Source: Cryptomeria japonica
Lineage: Eukaryota; Streptophyta; Pinopsida; Cupressales; Cupressaceae
Reading direction: 5' to 3'
DNA: 64,000 nt
Assembly (NCBI RefSeq): GCF_030272615.1
Contig: NC_081406.1
Coordinates: forward strand, 216,074,997-216,138,996
Made by a program: the position numbers and the translations under genes. Below, one piece after another: positions 34,521-46,313 of this stretch. The notes below the pieces were generated by a model. That model worked only from the letters and a program-made list of their open reading frames with translations, was not told the DNA's origin and ran no database searches. Position 1 is the first letter of the stretch. Each line of letters starts with the position of its first letter.

Positions 34521-35293
34521 TGTTAGAATCAATAACCGTCCCAAAGACACTAAGAGGGGGGGAGGGGGTGAATCAGTGTCTAACCAGTTAACAAAATATT
34601 TAAACTTATTAAGAACTTTGTATCCAAAAACAGTGTACCGATAAATAAAAATTAATGCAACAAATAAGAATAATAGAGACAAAATATATAACACACCTTA
34701 ACACAAGATATTTAACAAGGAAACCCAGTGTGGGAAAAACCTCGGTGGGATTTGTGACCCACAATTTTCACTTAGTGGCCAATGAATAAATATTACTTAC
34801 AATGAGGGCCCTGCACATGCAGGAAGGCTAGCAGCCTGGAGCTCACAACTCAACTGCAAAATAGAAGTCTCACTGACTCACAAAATGGATTATCAAAATC
34901 CAATATAATGGACTTCTTTAGATTAGCATCAACTATGCCAGGTTCACTACTAGTTTAAGCTCAGTCTATAACCAAAACCTTCGTTGTCAACTATATCACA
35001 TTATACAAAATTGCCTTATACTTATCATCTATATTCTTGTCTCTCTCATATCAAAATGACCTATAAGATCTCATACATATATGAGTCTTTTACAATATGC
35101 CATGTCGGATTTTACAAGAGATAATTAGATTATAAAACAATAAACAAAAGTTTATTCCATGTTGGCTTGAGTGTCAGTATGCATTGTTGCCACTGCCGGT
35201 GCTGGTAACTGTCGGTGAGTTGCCAGATGATTTCCAGTTGGTTGCCATCAATGACAACATCAACTATTCTCATAAGAGTGTAGAATGCCAACA
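34521..35293 (-). repeat. 5' LTR of element C (773 bp)
   Basis: Plus-strand ends are TGTTAGAATC and GAATGCCAACA; ACTCA follows at 35294-35298. It matches the split LTR at 21144-21322 plus 28886-29489. Confidence 0.93.
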
Positions 35294-35298
35294 ACTCA

Positions 35299-35360
35299 TT
35301 GTGAGTGTGGTATGTCATCGTGATTCTCTATCACCTATTTATTTATTATGAGGTATATGT
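35299..35360. other. Short flank between C and F
   Basis: Only 62 bp separate C's duplication from the start of F. It should be continuous with 20698-21138 before C inserted. Nothing is recognised in it. Confidence 0.5.
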
Positions 35361-35900
35361 TGTTGGCAATATGGATGAATTGATAATGTGTTGCGTTGAT
35401 TTTTTATCATTGATGTCAACACTAGCTATTATGGTTGGTTACCAGCAGACAGGTTTTGGTTACCGACAGATAGGTTTTGGTTATTGGCAGAAGATCTAGT
35501 GTTACCGATCGAAGAGACTATTGGTTGGATACTTTGAACATGTTAGGATCAATGGAGTATGTTTGATTTTATGTGTTACATACTTTTGGGGCATGTTTTG
35601 GTCAGTTGGTATTGATTTGGTGATCAGATGCTATCATACACTCTTGTAAACACTTACTGGCATGGGTTTAAGGTTTAACCGGTAGAGATTTCACTGAGAA
35701 ATCTTGACAAGATGCGTAAGTGGTGTTGGTGTGGCTTCTAGATGTATTTTAGGATATTGAAGATGTTCTCTAATCGTGCTTCAACTATTTGAAGGTATTG
35801 CTTTGGCATGGTGGACCCAGATTAGGTCTGGTGCCTATCTAGTTTATGGACCAGTATCATGTTAATGTGTTCTCTACACACTACCGGGATGATTTATGAA
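35361..35900 (+). repeat. 5' LTR of element F, left part
   Basis: It matches 60723-61259 from TGTTGGCAAT to GATTTATGRA. Element E interrupts it here; the LTR resumes at 57241 with TTGGTTATTG, as in the uninterrupted copy at 61260. Confidence 0.92.
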
Positions 35901-36604
35901 TGATGAATATTGATGAATAGTAAATACTCAACAAATAGTGAGAGGGGGGTGAATCACTATAGACAAAAACTTCTTTAACAACTTAAACTGCAAAGACTTC
36001 ACTAAGTGGTAAACAATATCACCGATCTAAATCAGGGCAATACCGGTAAAACACAGTATGACTATGAAAGACATAAACCGGTAACACTTAGATCTGCACA
36101 AAACCTAATATCTCATTTCCACTTCTCCCATATTCTTAAACAAATAATACATAAAAAATATAAAGACCACTGGATTAGCATGCTTTTACTGCTTAACAGA
36201 AAACACTAAAAATCACATGAAAAGACATCACACATGACACACCTATTTTTCACATGGAAACCCAACTGGGAAATACCATGGTGGGGATGAATACCCACAA
36301 GTTGTTCTTGAACTCTTCTGAAGTCCGCTCTGTTATGAGCCTAGTCTGGTTAAGGACTTTACAATAGGTTCTTCTAGGAACCGATCCTGCTAGGGATCAC
36401 CTGGTTAAGGGATGGCTAAATACCTGGTTAGAGGTTAAAACCTTGTTAATGGTTACCTTGTCAGAAGATTTAAACAACTCAATGATTTTGAGTTACCCTG
36501 TTAAAAGATTTACAAAAAGCTTGTTAAAGCTAACTGGTAAAGGGATTTTCCAATTGCTGAAATAGTTAGAAGTCAACAGGTAATACACTAATCTGATAAT
36601 AGCA
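35901..36604 (-). repeat. 3' LTR of element E, outer part (continues at 50648-51410)
   Basis: It matches 55746-56445 or so of the intact LTR. Element G interrupts it after CTGATAATAGCA; in the intact LTR this reads CTGATAACAACAC. Confidence 0.92.
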
Positions 36605-39493
36605 TGTGGGGCCCTACCCCGACCCATCCTAGTATTTTAGTGATTTTCATGTTGGAACTATTATGGATGTTCTATTTTATTGCATTATGGATGTAGGACT
36701 TTATATGATCCCAGGAATTGGATAACATTGATATATTGGTGCTTCACTTCTATGCATTATAGATATAGAATTTTATATGACTCTAGAATAGGGTAACATT
36801 GAGGTGTTGTATGTCATTATTTGATTTGCAGGACTTTATTATGATGCTAGAAATATGGTTGCATATCTTATGAGTGGATTAAATTATGAGGAGTATGATG
36901 AATTGCTTATGCGAATTGCCTTGATATGTGGTAAATTGTATTGTATAATGTCAATTCTATGCAGAGTGATTGAATTGTATTCTTAATTATGTGTTTAATA
37001 TTATATGAGGCTATTGGAAAGTACTAATGTTTAAATTTAGATGCATAGGAAATTATCCATGTGACCATGGAAATTTTATGGAGAATCAAGCCTAGGCCTA
37101 TGTATGTTCGTAAAACCAGGGGTTGGCTATTTGGAGAGACAACACCCTGTATGTATCGTATTTTATTCGTAAACATAATTGTTTGCATGTGTGTAAATTG
37201 TATTCACTAAATTTATTTAAATCATTCAAGGGACAATCGCCATGTGTATAATTGTGACGTGGAATTATTTTTGTAGTGTCACTTGACACATATGTTGTAT
37301 GTTGTGTTGGCAATTGTCATGTAACTTTTTGGAGAGATTTGTTTTTGTTTAATTCTTATATTTCCTAATTATCCTTGAAGGTGCCAAGAAATCTAGAATA
37401 GTGAGCCATATGGAGGGTCAACTCAGAGTTGACCCGTAGGTTAACTTTAGGTGGACTTTCTAAGGGTTAAATCAACTCCTAGACTCAGTTTTGGAGCATT
37501 TTTATTAGGCCTCATGGGGTACCTATGGGTGAAGGCCAAATTTGGCCATGTGTCCTTCCCCTAGGGTTTGTTTAACCACCCAAAAAAGTGGTTTTTCCAA
37601 GATGGACGAATTTCATCTATAGGAGTGTCATCCTTGGTTAGATAACCTTCTTGGTATGTGTCATTCCTCTTCCCCATCTCATTCCTCTTCTTAAGGTGCC
37701 TTGGTTAGGGAGTGTGTAAGACCTAGGGAAGACCAACCAATGGGAGTCCCTCACTCTATCCAAGAGGTTGGAGTGAGTGAGAGAAGTCTTCTTGGGCTAG
37801 AGATTGAGGCTTAGTGAGCTAATCACCCACTCTCCATCTTTCGAGATCTTGCAAAATTTGAAAAAAATTAGTTTTGGAATAGGAATTTTGGCTAAGTGTT
37901 GCAAAAAGGATTTGTAGATTGGGCTGCTCTTCTCCAAGCTATCCCTAGAATACCCTTGGCAGATTTAAGGTAGGTGCTTTATCTTACTTGTATGTTAAAA
38001 CTTGTTTGTAGAGATGCTTGAATGTAAATATTGTAATTTTTCTATGCATTGTATTTGTGAAAGTTTTTATGTGGTTCTTTCCTTTTCTTTTATTATGCAT
38101 TTTATTGTGCTTTGAGAGTACCCAAGGCCATCTTACCCTTGGGAGGGAAAAATGGTCTTGGGGGTGGAAGGAGTTTGACAGCCTTAGAGTGAGAGGCTTT
38201 CATCATGAGAGTGATCACAAGGGTTTGTCTATGTGATCCTTGCTGCATAGTTTTGTTTATGCATTCGGGGGTCATAAGTGGAGAAAATATGGCATGTATG
38301 CCTTTGGGGGTCATAAGGATATGGGGGTTAAGATGCTTTTTGTTGTGTTCTTGGATGCCATGAGTTGGCTGTGAGTTACTATCTATTAGATCTCCTCAAA
38401 GGTACTTGGTCCACTTCCACCCTTGTAAAACATCACATTATGTGATGAAGTTTCAGCTTTGGGATGGGAATGTGTTTGTTGTGTTTTTCCCCTTGCTTGT
38501 TTGTGTTTGCTTGAGTGTAACCCATCTAGGACTTGGTTCTCCAAGCTCGTGGGTGGCTTCTAGTAAGCCTAGGCTGGGAGGTGAGCACCCCATGGTTGCA
38601 GCCTGATGTTTTGTATGCAGGTTGCTTGGAAAGAGGAAAGAAAAAGAAAGAGAAAGAAAGCTAGGATGTTGCTGATTTGTTTTTAGTTACAAAAAGAAAT
38701 AAGAATGTAATTGTTGTTATTATTTTCAAAGATAGAAATGTGTTATTTAGTTAAGTCCTCATCTATTAGGGATGAGAGAATAATTGGGTATTTTACCCAT
38801 TTGTAAAAGTTGACAACTTGAGTTCAAACATTCTTATAAGAAAAAAAAAATTATTTAAATTTTGTAATGTATTATGTTGGTGTTATTTTTATTTAATTTT
38901 GTCTTAAATTGAAATCTGTATTTTATTTATCTCTTCAAATTATTTAAAGAAAAAAAAGGGAAATGCAGAAAATATTATGTTAATGTTATAAGTATTTTTT
39001 GTTCTATTTATATGCTGCTGCAAATGTATTTACTACTATCATTTTCTTAATAAAAAAAAAAGAAAGGAGAAAACAGAAAGCTAAAGTAGATAAATTTATT
39101 CTCTTCCTATGAATGACTTTAGGACATAGAAAGTAAATTAGAAATGCATGTATCCCATTATGCAATAGATATATGCATTCCTTACATCTATAAACAAAAA
39201 TAATAATAATAAAACTATTTAAAGTTTTTTTTACCTTGCTGCTATCATTTACTGTAATAAAATGTATTGTTATTTTAAACAGAAAAATATATGCAGATTT
39301 AGTCTTAGACAATGAGGGTATAAGTTAATCTATTCATGTTAAATAAATCATTTCTGAAAAAAAAATTAAAAAAAAATAAAACTATATCTATCTATGGGCT
39401 ATCTGTACATTTTTAACATTCCTGCATGTTAATGTCTAAATTTGTTTTTAAGAAAAGAGACAAAAAAAAAGATTCTAACCCTAAGAAACTGAT

Positions 39494-39494
39494 A

Positions 39495-39538
<44 letters not shown>

Positions 39539-39573
39539 TAAATACAAACATAAATATATGTTTAAATCTGTTC

Positions 39574-39601
<28 letters not shown>
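39494..39601. repeat. TA/CA microsatellites in G's 5' LTR
   Basis: A TA run (about 39497-39526) passes into CA repeats, and a second CA run lies at 39572-39598. The counterpart in the 3' LTR is at about 49238-49337 with a longer CA run. Confidence 0.9.
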
Positions 39602-39604
<3 letters not shown>

Positions 39605-39678
39605 TATATATTTACATGTTAAATATTGTAAAAAAAAAAATAAACAAAAAGAAATAGAGCACTTTCCTTAGTGCCAAA

Positions 39679-39920
39679 CCACTGTGTGTTAACAGAGTGG
39701 ATGACACACGGGCTGGACCACTGTGTTTACACATAGTGGACGGTGCGGGTGGTGCCGCCATTGTGTGTAGACATAGTGGACAACTTGGGCCGCCACTGTG
39801 TTCACACACAGTGGACGACACCGGCTGCCACTGTGTGTACACACAGTGGACGACACTAGCCGCCACTGTGGGTGCCCAGAGTAGGTGGCACTGACCGCTA
39901 CTCTGGGTAGTCACAGTAGC
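39679..39920. repeat. Seven-unit palindromic hairpin array in G's 5' LTR
   Basis: Units start at 39679, 39718, 39758, 39793, 39828, 39863 and 39898 (steps 39, 40, 35, 35, 35, 35). Each begins with an inverted repeat of the form CCACTGTGT..ACACAGTGG. The unit at 39828-39849 is a perfect 22-bp palindrome. About four units remain in the 3' LTR (49348-49503). Confidence 0.9.
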
Positions 39921-40058
39921 ATCTGGGGGAGCCCTGCACTGTGACTTAGACCTCCAGTCGGCCTCCACCCCTCTAGTCGGTCGCCGCCTCATGGCCTTCG
40001 AACCTACATAACACACACAACATACACACACACACTCAAAATAAAATAAAATATAATA

Positions 40059-40228
40059 AACCCTAACCCGTTCCGGGTTAGGTTAAAAACAAATAAAGAA
40101 AAGAAAGAAGAGAATACTTGATGCAAAAAAAATGCAACCCTAACCCAATTTCGGGTTAGGGTTAGCATTTAAATAAGAAAGTATAATAAAAATGCAACCC
40201 TAGCCCATATTCGGGCTAGGGTTTGCAT
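40059..40228. repeat. Three stem-loops with CCCTAACCC-type arms in G's 5' LTR
   Basis: Arms: CCCTAACCC with GGGTTAGG (40061-40083), ATGCAACCCTAACCC with GGGTTAGGGTTAGCAT (40132-40168), ATGCAACCCTAGCCC with GGGCTAGGGTTTGCAT (40192-40228). The last two are 60 bp apart. In the third hairpin both arms change together (A-T to G-C). Confidence 0.88.
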
Positions 40229-40393
40229 GTAAATATGGGAGGGAATTTGAATTAAAGTTTTTAAATAATAACTTATAATTTAGGGTTATTTGTAAGTTGC
40301 ATTATAAAATTTAATGGGTATAGTTGGTTCATTTTATTAAAGAAATATACATGTATAAATAGGTTTAAATATAGATTTATTCATCCAAATTGT

Positions 40394-40513
40394 TTATATA
40401 TATATATATATATATAATTTATATATATGCTATATTTTTACATATATATATATATACACACACACACATATACATATACATGTACATGTATATGTATACA
40501 CGTACACGTACAC

Positions 40514-40550
<37 letters not shown>
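40394..40550. repeat. Compound TA/CA/TACG microsatellite, 5' LTR of G only
   Basis: TA runs flank a CA run and a TACACG-type run. The 3' LTR passes from TTGTTTAT directly to CAAGGATTTTTAATAAGG near 50020 and lacks the block. Confidence 0.9.
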
Positions 40551-40552
<2 letters not shown>

Positions 40553-40693
40553 AGGTTAAGTGAAAACCTATTTAATTTAATTTTATTAATTTTTATATAG
40601 TTCTCATATCACATTATTGACATAATTTTATGAAGGATTTTTAATAAGGATATTTCATAGATAATTTTTGTATTTAATTAAATAGGGACGTCA

Positions 40694-41013
40694 AGTTAAA
40701 TTTAATTTGGGGGAAATTTGTAAATGAGAATTATAAATTATTTTAAATGAATTTTTAACCTATGAGGCCAATGTTGGCCAGATTCTTTAATCGTCACAAT
40801 TTGAAGATTTAGGGGAAATTAAACTTGGCTATAGTTTAAATTAGGTTTATTTGAGTTAAATTTAATTTGGGGGAAATTTGTAAATGAGAATTATAAATTA
40901 TTTTAAACGAATTTTTAACCTATGAGGCCAATGTTGGCCAGATTCTTTAATCATCACAATTTGAAGATTTAGGGGAAATTAAACTTGGCTATAGGATAAA
41001 TTAGGTTTATTTG
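40694..41013. repeat. 160-bp tandem duplication in G's 5' LTR
   Basis: AGTTAAATTTAATTTGGGGG at 40694 repeats at 40854. The two 160-bp copies differ at only a few positions. The 3' LTR has one copy (from about 50083), so the duplication followed insertion or arose in this LTR. Confidence 0.93.
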
Positions 41014-41416
41014 ACAAATAACATTATTAATTTTGAAACCTTATTGGCTAAATATAAATTGGGTATTTTGTGTGTGCTTGATTAATTAAATTTTGGATTT
41101 AAGATATCCACATCATTATTCTATTGTCCCAGAATAAATTAAATGCAATTTAGACATTTAATTTTCCTCTCGACTTTAATTAGCAGCAATTTAATGAAGT
41201 TAATTGTGAGGACCCTCTTAGGGAATAATTAGCCCTCAGTATTAATGTCGCCTTTTTGAGTGAGTAGTTAATCCAATGTTAGTGAACAATTCTACTTACA
41301 TCTTAGTTAAGACAAAACTCAGTTGATTTCTTTTAGTGTAGACTATTTTGAGAGCTTATGTGGTTCAAAAAAAAACTGTTGTTCTGTTTTTGCCCAAAAG
41401 TTTGGGCATGACATTT

Positions 41417-41428
41417 TGGTATCAGAGC
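41417..41428 (+). promoter_or_regulatory. Primer-binding site of element G
   Basis: TGGTATCAGAGC three bases after the LTR, the initiator-Met tRNA type. Confidence 0.93.
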
Positions 41429-41536
41429 AAGGTTTCCAACACTAGGAACCTTTCTCCATTACATTTTGCTTTAATTATCTAATTAATTAAATTTTTTCCC
41501 AAAAAAAATATTTATTTATTTTATTTTCTCACAAGG

Positions 41537-42835
41537 ATGCCTCTGACTATGCAACAAGCTCGGAAGCATGGAAGGTGTCCTAGGCATATGCGTATGGCAC
41601 ACAAAGATGTGGATAGGGAGGAACTAGTTCTAGAAGGGAACCTAGAGGCCCCTCTCAAACCACTGGTTGACACAAACTGAGACATCTTATTAGCACTTCA
41701 AAACCTAATTGGGATAGTGCAGGATAGGCTTCCAGTAGTTGACCGTCATGCAGAAAACTAGAACTCAGGGAGCCTTAGATCAGTAGATAGGGAATGGAGT
41801 AGGAGTCCACCTCCTAATCCCATAGAGGGCCAGGCTAAGCATGAGCCTGAGTTCATTCATCTACCCAAACCACATCCAGTAGCAGCACATGTGTACTTTC
41901 AGAGAGCACGTCGTGAACTGGGAGATCTGATCAGAGAGGTTTTGCGCCTCAAGCCACCATCTTTTGGGGGATCTACCGACGGGGTAGAAGCTGAGGCTTG
42001 GCTTTTGAGCCTAGATTGGTGCTTCGCATTATGTTATTACAAAAGCAATCTAGAGGCATGAGTTGCAGTCCATCTTTTGAGAGGAACAACCTCCACATGG
42101 TGGAGACAGGAGGATTACAAGTGTGGCCTAGCTGCAGACACCATCACATGGGAAATCTTCATAGAGAGGTTCAAGGAGAGATACCTGTCAGAGCACTTTA
42201 GGTAGCGTAGGATAGATGAGTTCCACAACCTCCAGTAGAAGGGTCTCTCAGTGATCCAATACGAGAGCAAGTTCATTGAGCTCCTACCTTATGTGGATTA
42301 CCTGAAGGATGAGAAACTTCTTGTCAACCATTTTGTTAGGGTACTGAACATCAGGATAGTAGGATTGATGAGGATGGCTGCTCCAAGAAGCCTTCGAGTT
42401 GCTGTGGAGAAGGCCTTGATAGCCGAGGAAATTCAGGTCAGGCCACAGGACACGAGGGACCAGTTTTAGAACCGAAACTCGGCACCCTAGTCTTTCAGGT
42501 TTTAGAAACCCCACTGGAAAGGCAACCACAGAAATGCATCAAGGTCCTATAAACCCCCTCCTCTATAGCAGTCACAGTAGAGTAGGAGGCAAAGGCCCCC
42601 TTAGAGACAATAGGGCTCCAAGCCCAAGCAGTGGCAGTCACAGGGTCTTAGATGCAACTAAAGAGAACAAGGTACATACACACCTCGGGCATGGACTTAG
42701 CAGTCCTCTAGGGGTGGGTACAGCGGTTCAAGCAGAATAGGTGGGCAACCTTTCTCTAGGCCTTAGGGTGCACAGTTTCAGGTACGTGGTGCTTGTTTTA
42801 CATGTAGAGTCGTGGGGTACATGGTGAGAGAGTGT
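41537..42835 (+). pseudogene. gag of element G, broken
   Basis: It starts at ATG 41537 (MPLTMQQARKHGR). The capsid core (retrotransposon gag family) holds PPSFGGSTDGVEAEAWLLSL, TTSTWWRQEDYKCG and FIERFKERYLSEHF, ending with SVIQYESKFIELLPYV. The zinc knuckle at 42794-42835 reads CFTCRVVGYMVREC, with His changed to Tyr. In-frame stops: TGA in TN-DIL (near 41680), TAG in EN-NSG, TGA in EA-VAV, TAG in HFR-RRI, TAG in LQ-KGL, and several near 42470-42740. Most fit Gln (CAG) or Arg (CGA) codons decayed by C-to-T change. Confidence 0.85.
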
Positions 42836-42889
42836 CTGCAAGGTCAGATGGTAGGTAGTCAGAGGATGGCAACATCACAGCCTATAGTT

Positions 42890-43300
42890 GGATATATGGG
42901 CAAGTCCCATAGAGTCTTCGCAACGGTTGACAACTGCCAAGTAGAGCACCAGGCCACAGTCATAGAGGTTGTAGGTATGATCAGAGGTATCAGTATTTCT
43001 ATATTGTTTGATTCAGGAGCGATTGACTCCTTTATATCTCCATTAGTTGTAGAGCATTGCGGGCTAGTGGTAGTTAGGCAAGGTGTCAGCTAGGAAGTGG
43101 AGTTAGCTTCAGGGGCTAGAGTGTCAGTGGATTCAGAGGCTAGGGGATGTCTACTCCAAATTGGTAATACCACCACCTTAGTAGACCTTAGAGTTACACC
43201 ACTCAGATCTTATGGCATCATAATTGGCATGGATTGGCTTTATGCCCACAAAGCCAAGATGGATTGTCGCCTGAAAAAGATTGAGTGTGAGGATGATCAT
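42890..43300 (+). pseudogene. Protease of element G
   Basis: The retropepsin-like domain has the active site ILFDSGAIDSFIS (DSG intact) near 43005-43045 and the downstream [21 protein letters not shown] at 43091-43093 (GVS-EVELASG) splits it, probably at a Trp codon. The DSG loop is standard, in contrast to those of A and B. Confidence 0.85.
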
Positions 43301-43439
43301 GGTGCTCCCATAGTAATCATTGGGATTCAGAGGCCCGTGTCTCTTCATATGATTTCCACTATGCAGCTTAAGCGGAGCATGCGAAAGGGATGTCAGTTGT
43401 TTGCTATCACCATCAGTGATAGAGAGGAAGAAAATGAGA

Positions 43440-44345
43440 GGGAGCCTTCCCTAGATGATCATCCCATCCTTGAGGATTTTGTAGATGTGTTTCCAACCGA
43501 GTTACCTGGTATGCCACCTAGTAGAGAGATCTACTTCCACATAGATTTGGTACTAGGAGTTGAGCCAATTTTGAGAGCACCTTATAGGATGACCACACAT
43601 GAGCTTAATGAGCTCAAGATGAAACTAGAGGAACTCTTAGAGAAGGGTCATATTCGTCCTAGCATCTCCCCTTGGGGCACACCAGTCATCTTCATGAAGA
43701 AGAAGGATGGGTCCCTTCAGTTATGCATGGATTATAGGCAGTTGAACAAGGTAACCATCAAGAACCATTATCCCTTTCCCAAGATCAATGATTTGTTTGA
43801 TCAACTTCAGGGTGCTAAAGTGTTTTCCAAAATAGATCTAAAGTCAGGGTATCATCAGTTGAGGATTATGGAGAGTGATATCCACAAGACCGCGTTTCGC
43901 ACTAGATATGGCCACTATGAGTTCATGGTGGTCCCATTCAATCTTACAAATGCTCCAGCTATATTCATGAGTCTCATGAAAGGGGTATTCCACACTTTCC
44001 TCGATCGATTTTTGATTGTGTTCCTCGATGACATATTGATATATTCTCAGAATGAGAAGGAGCATGAGGAGCATTTGAGGCAAATTTTGAGTTGTTTGAG
44101 GGACAATCAGTTGTACGACAGTTTGTCGAAGTGTGGTTTCTTTAGATTAGAGGTCAAGTATCTTGGGCATGTTATATCCAGTGATGGGATCTCAATTGAC
44201 CCATCAAAGATCAGGGCTATTATGGATTGGCCAGTGCCAACCAATGTGACAGAGGTCAAGAGCTTCATGGGTCTAGTAGGGTACTACAGATGCTTTGTTG
44301 AGGGATTTTCCAAAGTTGCACACCCCATCACATCCCTCCAGTGAA
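43440..44345 (+). pseudogene. Reverse transcriptase of element G
   Basis: This is an open stretch with all RT blocks: [86 protein letters not shown], and the catalytic core [13 protein letters not shown] (FLDD) near 44020-44045, then [23 protein letters not shown] at 44342-44344 replaces the Trp of LQWK. This is the best preserved enzyme of G. Confidence 0.92.
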
Positions 44346-44815
44346 AGGAAATTTTTTTTGAGTGGATAGAGAAGTGTGAGAGGGCTTTTCAGGATCTGAA
44401 AAGGGCACTCACTAGTGCACCTATTCTTATTGTGCTAGACCCCACGACCAATTTCATTGCATGCACGGATGCTTCCTTGGATGGATTAGGAGCAGTCCTT
44501 GTGCAGGAGGGTAGAGTTATAGCGTATGAGTCTAGGAAACTTAAGACTCATGAGATTAACTACCCTACGCACAACCTAGAGCTTGCAGCAGTAGTGCATG
44601 CACTTGTGAGGTGGAGACACTTCCTTTTGGGTCATCACTTCAAGCTTCATTCAGACCATTAGATTTTGCAGTACATCTTCACCCAGCCTAATCTTAATGC
44701 CCATCAAAGGAGATGGATGTAGTTCCATTGCGAGTATGATTTTGATGTCCTCTACATCAAGGGGAAAGAGAATGTAGTCGCAGATGTGTTGAGTAGGAGA
44801 CAACATGAGGTATAC
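44346..44815 (+). pseudogene. RNase H of element G
   Basis: It follows RT directly. [19 protein letters not shown] has the first catalytic Asp, [20 protein letters not shown] the Glu, FKLHSDH the next Asp, and KGKENVVADVLSRR the last Asp. Stops: TAG after SDH (Gln expected) and TAG in RRWM-FHC (Gln expected). Confidence 0.9.
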
Positions 44816-44879
44816 TCCATAACTATGAGCACAAATTTGAGAGACCATATATTGCAGCAATTGCCAGAGGATGGATGGT

Positions 44880-46303
44880 ATATAGAGGTTTGTCAGAGGA
44901 TTCAATCTCAAGAGACCCTAGAAGGGAAGTATGTGGATTATTCCTTAGAGTCCGATGGACTATTACGCCATAGAGGGCGCATCTATGTACCTTCTCTCGG
45001 GGGATTGTGAGAGTTCATTATCATGGAGACTTGTAGAGATCCTTATGCAACGCATCCTGGGGTTAAAAAGATGCATGTATACTTGAGGAAGTTATATCAT
45101 TGGCAAGGTATGCGGCAACTTATCGCTGAGTTAGTATCCCAATGCCTTGAGTGTTAGAGAGTCAAGGCAAAGCACCACCATCTAGGTGGGTTGCTCCAGT
45201 CTCATGCTATACTAGAGTGGAATTGGGATACTATATCCATAGATTTCATCATTGGTCTTCCCATGTCATCCTGTCGCCATGATGCTATCTTGGTGATAGT
45301 TGACAAGCTGACCAAAGTGGCCCACTTCTCACCAGTCTGGACTACCTTCACAACACCAGTAGTAGCACAGGTGCTCTTGCGAGACATTGTTAGGATTCAT
45401 GGTATTCCATGCAAGATTATTTCTGACAGGGATTCCCTCTTCACTTCTTCCTTTTGGAAGGCATTATAGGTAGCAATAGGCACCAAGCTCAATTTCAGCA
45501 CAGCCTATCATCCGGAGATGGATGGATAGACAGAGCGGGTTAACCAGGTGTTAGAGGAAATGCTCCACATGTACATCATGGATCATCAGACCAAATGGGA
45601 GGAGTACCTTCATTTAGTAGAGTTTGCCTATAATAATGGGCATCGCACTTCTTTGGGGATGCCACCTTTTCAGGCTTTGTATGGTAGACCTTGCAGGACG
45701 CCTTTGAGTTGGGACCGTATTGAGGATAGAGTGGGCATAGGTCCTGAGATGGTTCGTGATATGGAGAAATAGGTAATTTTCATTAGATAGCACCTTAGAG
45801 AGGCACAAGATAGGCATAAAAAGTATGTAGATGCAAAGAGGATAGACCATAGTTACATGGTTAGGGACAGAGTTTTTCTAAGAGTGCAGCCACATAAGAG
45901 TCCAATCTATTATGGAAAGGATTCTAAGCTTGCACCACTCTTTATCGAACCTTTTGAGATCCTTGAGAGGATAGGACCAGTTACTTATCGCCTAGCTTTT
46001 CCACCTAGCCTGTCACACATCCACAATGTGTTTCATGTATCAGTTTTGAGGAAGTATATCTATGATGAGTCTCATATTTTAGATTGGGATTCCTTGTAGG
46101 TGGAGTTAGATAGGCAGCTAGCTTTGGAGCCGATTTGCATTTTGGCATGCTAGACATTGGCCCTTCGAGGTCAAGAGCTAGACTAGGTTAGGGTCCAATT
46201 GGATTGCTATGATGAGGTTACAACTTCATGGGAGGATGCAACACATATGAGATCACAGTACCCTCATCTTTTTGATGAACTCGAGGAGGACATTCATGCC
46301 TAG
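44880..46303 (+). pseudogene. Integrase and chromodomain-like tail of element G
   Basis: The zinc-binding region has the His of HPGVKKMHVYLRKLYHW and CLEC, with a TAG at the following Gln. Catalytic Asp lies in SIDFIIGLPMS (near 45239), the second in ISDRDSLFTSSFW, and Glu in MDG-TERVNQVLEE, where the stop replaces Gln of GQTERVN. The C-terminal part has [19 protein letters not shown] and [14 protein letters not shown] degenerate chromodomain-like end follows (VQLDCYDEVTTSWEDATHM) with the stop at 46301-46303. Further TAGs lie near 45471, 45770 and 45790. Confidence 0.9.
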
Positions 46304-46313
46304 AGGGGGAGGC
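46302..46313 (+). promoter_or_regulatory. Polypurine tract of element G
   Basis: AGAGGGGGAGGC overlaps the polyprotein stop and touches the 3' LTR start TGTGAGGCCC. Confidence 0.85.

Larger units (their letters stand above)
21144..35293 (-). mobile_element. Element C: pol-less LTR retrotransposon carrying an unknown large reading frame
   Basis: C lies on the minus strand: 5' LTR at 34521-35293, primer site at 34518-34507, zinc-knuckle gag-like region, unknown frame of about 1,100 codons, polypurine tract, and a 3' LTR at 21144-29489 split by element B. Without B it is about 6.6 kb. The primer site (TGGTATCAAAGC) is the initiator-Met type usual in Ty1/copia and chromoviruses. No protease, integrase or RT motif is present between the LTRs, so it would need enzymes from another element. 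Confidence 0.9.
36605..41413 (+). repeat. 5' LTR of element G (4809 bp)
   Basis: It starts TGTGGGGCCCTACCCC and ends TTTGGGCATGACA. It is about 480 bp longer than the 3' LTR, because of a 160-bp tandem duplication (40694-41013), a microsatellite block of about 235 bp (40394-40627) and smaller changes. Short open frames at 38018-38236 and 38406-38606 recur in the other LTR only because the LTRs are copies. Confidence 0.95.

Noticed and set aside
38018-38606. Small open frames in G's LTR that recur at 47748-48404
   Set aside because: They recur because LTRs are duplicates. No family features, and the frames differ in length between the copies.
39426-40031. Open frames across CA/TA repeats and the hairpin array of G
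   Set aside because: They translate microsatellites and palindromes into His/Thr/Tyr or Cys/Val runs without any family signal.
40059-40228. CCCTAACCC/TTAGGG words look like telomere repeats
   Set aside because: Each arm has little more than one telomere unit, the arms are inverted copies around a short loop, and the whole lies inside an LTR. A hairpin explains it better.
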